Of a stretch of DNA of 64,000 nucleotides, positions 60,941 through 64,000 are shown piece by piece. The position numbers and the translations under genes were made by a program. The notes below the pieces were generated by a model that saw nothing but the letters and a program-made list of their open reading frames with translations, was not told the DNA's origin and searched no databases. The stretch is from RHKX01 sp963839535 (lineage in GTDB: Bacteria > Actinomycetota > Thermoleophilia > Solirubrobacterales > 70-9), in NCBI GenBank assembly GCA_963839535.1, contig CAWIVF010000013.1:1-64000 (forward strand), given 5' to 3'. Positions within the stretch are counted from its first letter, which is position 1. The number at the start of each line of letters is the position of its first letter.

Positions 60941-62623
60941 CCCGACCGCCGGCGCGGGGTCGTCACGCCCGGAGATCCGCTCCTGGCTCCCGAACAGGTT
61001 GATCAGGACGTAGGGCGTCCACCAGAGGATGAAGAAGTAGAACCAGTGGGTCGAGCCGACCTGCGTGGCGATCAGGACGGCGGCGCCGAGCGCGGCCGCC
61101 TGCAGCGCGGTCCGCCGCCGCGGGACGAAGAAGAGCGCGGCGCCGATCAGCACCGGGAAGAGGCGCGCCAGCTTCTGCACGCCGTCGAGCGAGGGCTCGA
61201 GCCCCCAGACGCTGAACGGCGAGCCGCGCGAGGCCTGGTAGCCGAAGGTCCTGTCGTAGAACTCGCGGAACCCGCCGTCGGGGAGCAGCGGCAGGAGGAC
61301 GACCGCCCAGACGGCGAGGAAGGCCGCGGCGAAGATCAAGCTGGAGCGAAGGCGGCGCTCGCCGGGCCCGGCCGCGAACAGCGGGGCCAGGGCGAGCGGG
61401 CCGAACTTCGCCGCCGCCGCGAAGCCGAGCGCCAGGCCCCGCTTCAGCGGCGAGGCGAACGCGATCAGCGCCGCGACCAGCAGCGCCGCGACGAGGGCAT
61501 CGTTGCCGCCGTTGGCGTCGAGCGCGTAGAAGGTGTACGGGTAGGCGAGCCAGGCGAAGGCCAGGGCGATCCCGAGGTCACGGCCCTCCCTTCCCTCGCG
61601 CAGCCGCCTGCCCGCGACCAGCAGCAGCCCGACGACCGCGAGGTCGAAGAGGATCGCGGCGAGGTGCGCCGCCGGCAGCGCCTCGAGCCCGCCGTCCCAC
61701 GGCAGCGCCTGCTCGAACGGGACGTAGGAGAGATAGGACACCGGCCCATAGGAGTCGCCGCGATCGATCAGCGGCGTGAAGCTGCCGTCGTACACGCCCT
61801 CCCCGGAGGCGATCCGGTCGGCGCCGACCACGTTCGCGAAGCCGATGTCGATCACCTGCGAGTCGGCGACGTTGAAGCCGATCCGGAAGACCGCAAGCGC
61901 CACCGCGGCGATCGCGAGCCAGCGGATCGGGACGCGCGGGACGAGCGGGCCCGCCTGCGTCCGGGGACGCAGGCCGGCGATCGCCATGCGCACGAACAGG
62001 TACGCCAGCACCGGGTAGACCAGCGGAACCGAGAGGACGATCTCGCCGCGGTTGAAGAAGAACTGCGAGACCGAGAAGGAGAGGAGGACCAGCAGGTCGA
62101 GGTGGAGCAGCCGGAAGGGCCGGCGCGGATCGAAGAACGGCACCACGAAGAGCACGCAGAGGGGGATCCAGATCCACGCCTCGTTGACGTTGCCCGCCAC
62201 CGCGTCCTCGTAGCCGCGGGCGAGCTTGACCTCGACCTGCTGATCGCTCCAGGACTCGACCACCTCCCCGCTCGAGTCCTCGACCACGGCCTGGGCGACG
62301 TCGACCCCGTCCTGGGTGTAATCGACCTGCCAGAGATCGCTCCCCCGCGTCGACGCGCGCGGGGTCATCGCCGGGCTCTCCGCGCGCTCCTCGACCACCT
62401 CCTCGGCGCCGTCGGCGATCGCAATCGCATCGGCGGCGCTGAGCTCGAACCCGGAGGGGACCTCGTCGAGGTCGCGGATCGGCTCCAGCGGCGCGAGCGG
62501 CTCGGATCCGAACGGAGGCTGGTGCGCCGGATTCTCGGCGCCGGCCGCGGTCGGAGCGGCGAGGCCCGCGATCAGCGCAAGGACGAGGGCGCAGCGCCCG
62601 ACGGGGGATCCCATGGCGGCCAT
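60902..62623 (-). CDS. Polytopic membrane protein, glycosyltransferase-87/DUF2029-like
   Basis: 573 residues. A signal-like N terminus and an extracellular region of about 120 residues (SELSAADAIAIADG-type helix, WQVDYTQDGVDVAQAVVEDS) precede about ten TM helices with conserved WFYFFILWWTPYVLINLFG, DIGFANVVGADRIASGEGVY, YPYTFYALDANGGNDALVAA and AKFGPLALAPLFA. The repeated Asp-containing outer loops and polytopic layout suggest a GT-C fold mannosyltransferase-like enzyme using polyprenyl sugar, but no definitive motif is seen. Downstream end overlaps the FAH gene. Confidence 0.7.
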   Translation of the reverse strand: MAAMGSPVGRCALVLALIAGLAAPTAAGAENPAHQPPFGSEPLAPLEPIRDLDEVPSGFELSAADAIAIADGAEEVVEERAESPAMTPRASTRGSDLWQVDYTQDGVDVAQAVVEDSSGEVVESWSDQQVEVKLARGYEDAVAGNVNEAWIWIPLCVLFVVPFFDPRRPFRLLHLDLLVLLSFSVSQFFFNRGEIVLSVPLVYPVLAYLFVRMAIAGLRPRTQAGPLVPRVPIRWLAIAAVALAVFRIGFNVADSQVIDIGFANVVGADRIASGEGVYDGSFTPLIDRGDSYGPVSYLSYVPFEQALPWDGGLEALPAAHLAAILFDLAVVGLLLVAGRRLREGREGRDLGIALAFAWLAYPYTFYALDANGGNDALVAALLVAALIAFASPLKRGLALGFAAAAKFGPLALAPLFAAGPGERRLRSSLIFAAAFLAVWAVVLLPLLPDGGFREFYDRTFGYQASRGSPFSVWGLEPSLDGVQKLARLFPVLIGAALFFVPRRRTALQAAALGAAVLIATQVGSTHWFYFFILWWTPYVLINLFGSQERISGRDDPAPAVGSADRGPQLAELR

Positions 62624-62632
62624 AATGAAGCG

Positions 62633-63094
62633 ATGGGCCGGCAGGGCAGCCAGCGACGGCAGGGCCTGGGGGCTCTCGCCCTGATGCTCGCCTGCGCCTC
62701 GCTCGCCGCATGCGGAGGCGATGACGAGGAGCCGGCGACCGACCCTGCACCGGCGAACGGCTCCGGTGAGCTCTCGGTCGAGGTCCAGCCCGCGAGCGCG
62801 TCCCCCGGCGATACGGTCGAGGCCCGGGTGGTCAACGACACCGACGAGCAGTTCACCTACGGCGCGGCCTACGAGCTCGAGGTCGATGCCGGGGGCGAAT
62901 GGGAGCCGGTGAAGCTGCCGGTGGAGCCGATCCCCGAGATCGGCTACGTGGCGCCCCCCGGAGAGGCGGGGCCACCGGTCGTGATCGAGCTCCCGAAGGA
63001 CCTGGCGCCCGGGAGCTATCGGGTCGTGATCCGTCGCAACGTGCCCGGCGTAGGGGATCTCAGTGGCGAGCTCGAAGTCATCGGCGCGTACTGA
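62633..63094 (+). CDS. Lipoprotein with Ig-like domain
   Basis: 153 residues. The lipobox is LAACGGDD after a Sec signal (ALALMLACASLA). The mature domain (SVEVQPASASPGDTVEARVV, YELEVDAGGEWEPVKLPVEP, LPKDLAPGSYRVVIRRNVPG) looks like the bacterial immunoglobulin-like domain of the BsuPI/intracellular proteinase inhibitor type. Attached to the outer face of the cytoplasmic membrane. Overlaps the hydrolase gene by 32 bases. Confidence 0.78.
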   Translation: MGRQGSQRRQGLGALALMLACASLAACGGDDEEPATDPAPANGSGELSVEVQPASASPGDTVEARVVNDTDEQFTYGAAYELEVDAGGEWEPVKLPVEPIPEIGYVAPPGEAGPPVVIELPKDLAPGSYRVVIRRNVPGVGDLSGELEVIGAY

Positions 63095-63902
63095 CCCGCT
63101 CGAGGCGGCCGGGATCGTCTACGAGCGGCTCGGCTCCGGCCCGCCGCTCGTCCTGATCCACGGCCTCGGGGCGACGCGCGCGATCTGGCGCCCGCAGATC
63201 GACCGCCTCGCGGCCGAGCGCGACGTGATCGCCCTCGACCTCCCCGGCTTCGGCGAGTCGCCGCTGCTCGGCGAGACCCCCACCCCCTGGGCGCTGGGCG
63301 CCGCGGTCACCCGGCTCTGCCGCGAGATCGGCGTCGAGCGTCCACACGTCGCCGGCAACTCGCTCGGCGGGTGGGTCGCCCTGGAGATGGCGAAGGCGGA
63401 TGACGCCGAGTCGGTCTGCCTGATCTCGCCGGCCGGGCTGTGGCGGACCCCGCTCGGGCCCCGCAAGCTGGACTCACGCCGGTGGGCGCAACGGCTGCGC
63501 CCGCTCGTCGCCGCGCTCGTCCGCAACCGGCGCGCCCGCGAGGCGATGCTGCGGACCTCGGTGGGACGGCCCGAGAACGTCCCGCTGGACGACGCCCACG
63601 CGATGATCGACGCCTGGATCACCGCGCCGGGCTACGACGCGGCCAACGCCGAGATGCGCCGCTACGTCTGCACCGACCTCGAGCGGGTCACCGTCCCGAC
63701 GACGATCGCATGGGGCGAGCTGGACGGCCTCGTCGGCCCGCCGCGCCCCGAGCGGCGGCCACCGGGCAGCCGCTTCATCGAGCTCGAGGGGTGCGGGCAC
63801 ACGCCGAATTGGGACGCCCCGGAGCTGATCGCCGACCTGCTGCTGCAGGCGAGCGAGGCGGGCGCCGGCGAGCCGGTCGCCGCCGGTCGCGCAAGCGCCT
63901 GA
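63063..63902 (+). CDS. Alpha/beta hydrolase
   Basis: 279 residues. The fold opens with GPPLVLIHGLGATRAIWRPQ (oxyanion HG); the nucleophile elbow is HVAGNSLGGWVALEMA; an acid is in AWGELDGLVGPP and the catalytic His in ELEGCGHTPNWDAPELI. All catalytic residues are present, typical of small-molecule esterases or lipases. The GTG start lies 32 bases inside the lipoprotein gene; a later start (ATG of downstream Met codons) would remove conserved sequence. Substrate unknown. Confidence 0.85.
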   Translation: MASSKSSARTDPLEAAGIVYERLGSGPPLVLIHGLGATRAIWRPQIDRLAAERDVIALDLPGFGESPLLGETPTPWALGAAVTRLCREIGVERPHVAGNSLGGWVALEMAKADDAESVCLISPAGLWRTPLGPRKLDSRRWAQRLRPLVAALVRNRRAREAMLRTSVGRPENVPLDDAHAMIDAWITAPGYDAANAEMRRYVCTDLERVTVPTTIAWGELDGLVGPPRPERRPPGSRFIELEGCGHTPNWDAPELIADLLLQASEAGAGEPVAAGRASA

Positions 63903-64000
63903 GCAAGGGCGTCCGTCACGCCTCAAGGGTGGGGTGCACCGTGCCGACCTATATGAGGCCGGCCCCTGCCGGTATCGCGTCCACCACCCTCGGGGGTGGG
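63903..64000. other. Window-edge non-coding segment
   Basis: Contains CCACCC/GGGTGG (TCGG loop) at 63982-63997, a short hairpin near the edge. No gene is recognised; it may be the terminator of the hydrolase gene or upstream region of a gene beyond the window. Confidence 0.3.

Overview
This is a high-GC chromosomal stretch (about 70% GC by eye) from an actinobacterium, most likely of the class Thermoleophilia (Solirubrobacter/Conexibacter-like). That placement is an inference from the gene families and gene order: ftsE-ftsX-smpB, split transketolase, comF-hpf-secA, prfB with a programmed frameshift, FHA-HTH and DUF559-type proteins, and GTG/TTG starts with heavily overlapping genes. No rRNA, CRISPR array, insertion sequence or phage module is visible. 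Important for any user: more than 30 conserved genes or gene segments change reading frame abruptly, and in nearly every case removing ONE inserted base restores a textbook protein. I read these as insertion-type sequencing errors and annotate the full genes across them.

Layout. 0.2-2.5 kb: M50 membrane protease and a dihydrolipoamide-dehydrogenase-like flavoprotein. 2.4-9.6 kb (minus): an ftsE-ftsX-S41 protease-rnr-smpB operon followed by a coiled-coil/helix-hairpin-helix protein. 9.7-12.7 kb: DUF389 membrane protein and split transketolase. 12.9-15.6 kb: ice-binding-domain (DUF3494) protein, L,D-transpeptidase and a lipoprotein. 15.6-19.6 kb (minus): nadA, then a three-gene cluster resembling the disulfide and maturation part of the methylamine dehydrogenase (mau) system, built as fusions around a Tat-exported 10-cysteine protein. 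This is the most unusual system in the window. 19.7-23.3 kb: mutM, HAD phosphatase, secreted protein, FHA regulator. 23.3-27.1 kb (minus): prfB-nadC-Ser/Thr kinase with an extracellular beta-propeller. 27.2-28.1 kb: AbiEi/DUF559-like protein.

28.1-35.0 kb (minus): comF-hpf-secA with two diguanylate-cyclase-type (GGDEF) genes inserted. 35.1-38.7 kb (minus): lysA-hom-thrC for aspartate-family amino acids. 38.8-43.4 kb: hydrolase, M23 peptidase, cell-wall-binding-repeat-like protein, methyltransferase. 43.5-47.2 kb: thiolase, 3-hydroxyacyl-CoA dehydrogenase, CorC-type membrane protein. 47.4-53.5 kb (plus): a tightly overlapped operon of Orn/Lys/Arg decarboxylase, deiminase-fold enzyme, M20 carbamoylase, amino acid permease and enolase-superfamily enzyme, probably degrading arginine or another guanidino/carbamoyl compound. 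53.6-55.6 kb: ferritin coupled to a Tat-exported flavin amine oxidase. 55.9-59.8 kb: a copper module (DUF4396 protein, CsoR-like operator, CopZ, a duplicated-domain secreted protein, CopA). 60-63.9 kb: tRNA-Asp, FAH-family hydrolase, polytopic membrane protein, lipoprotein and alpha/beta hydrolase.

Four intergenic copies (20.6, 40.8, 53.5 and 55.8 kb) of a roughly 65-base element share an invariant loop and a stem whose base pairs change in a compensatory way. This is good evidence for a selected hairpin family of unknown function.
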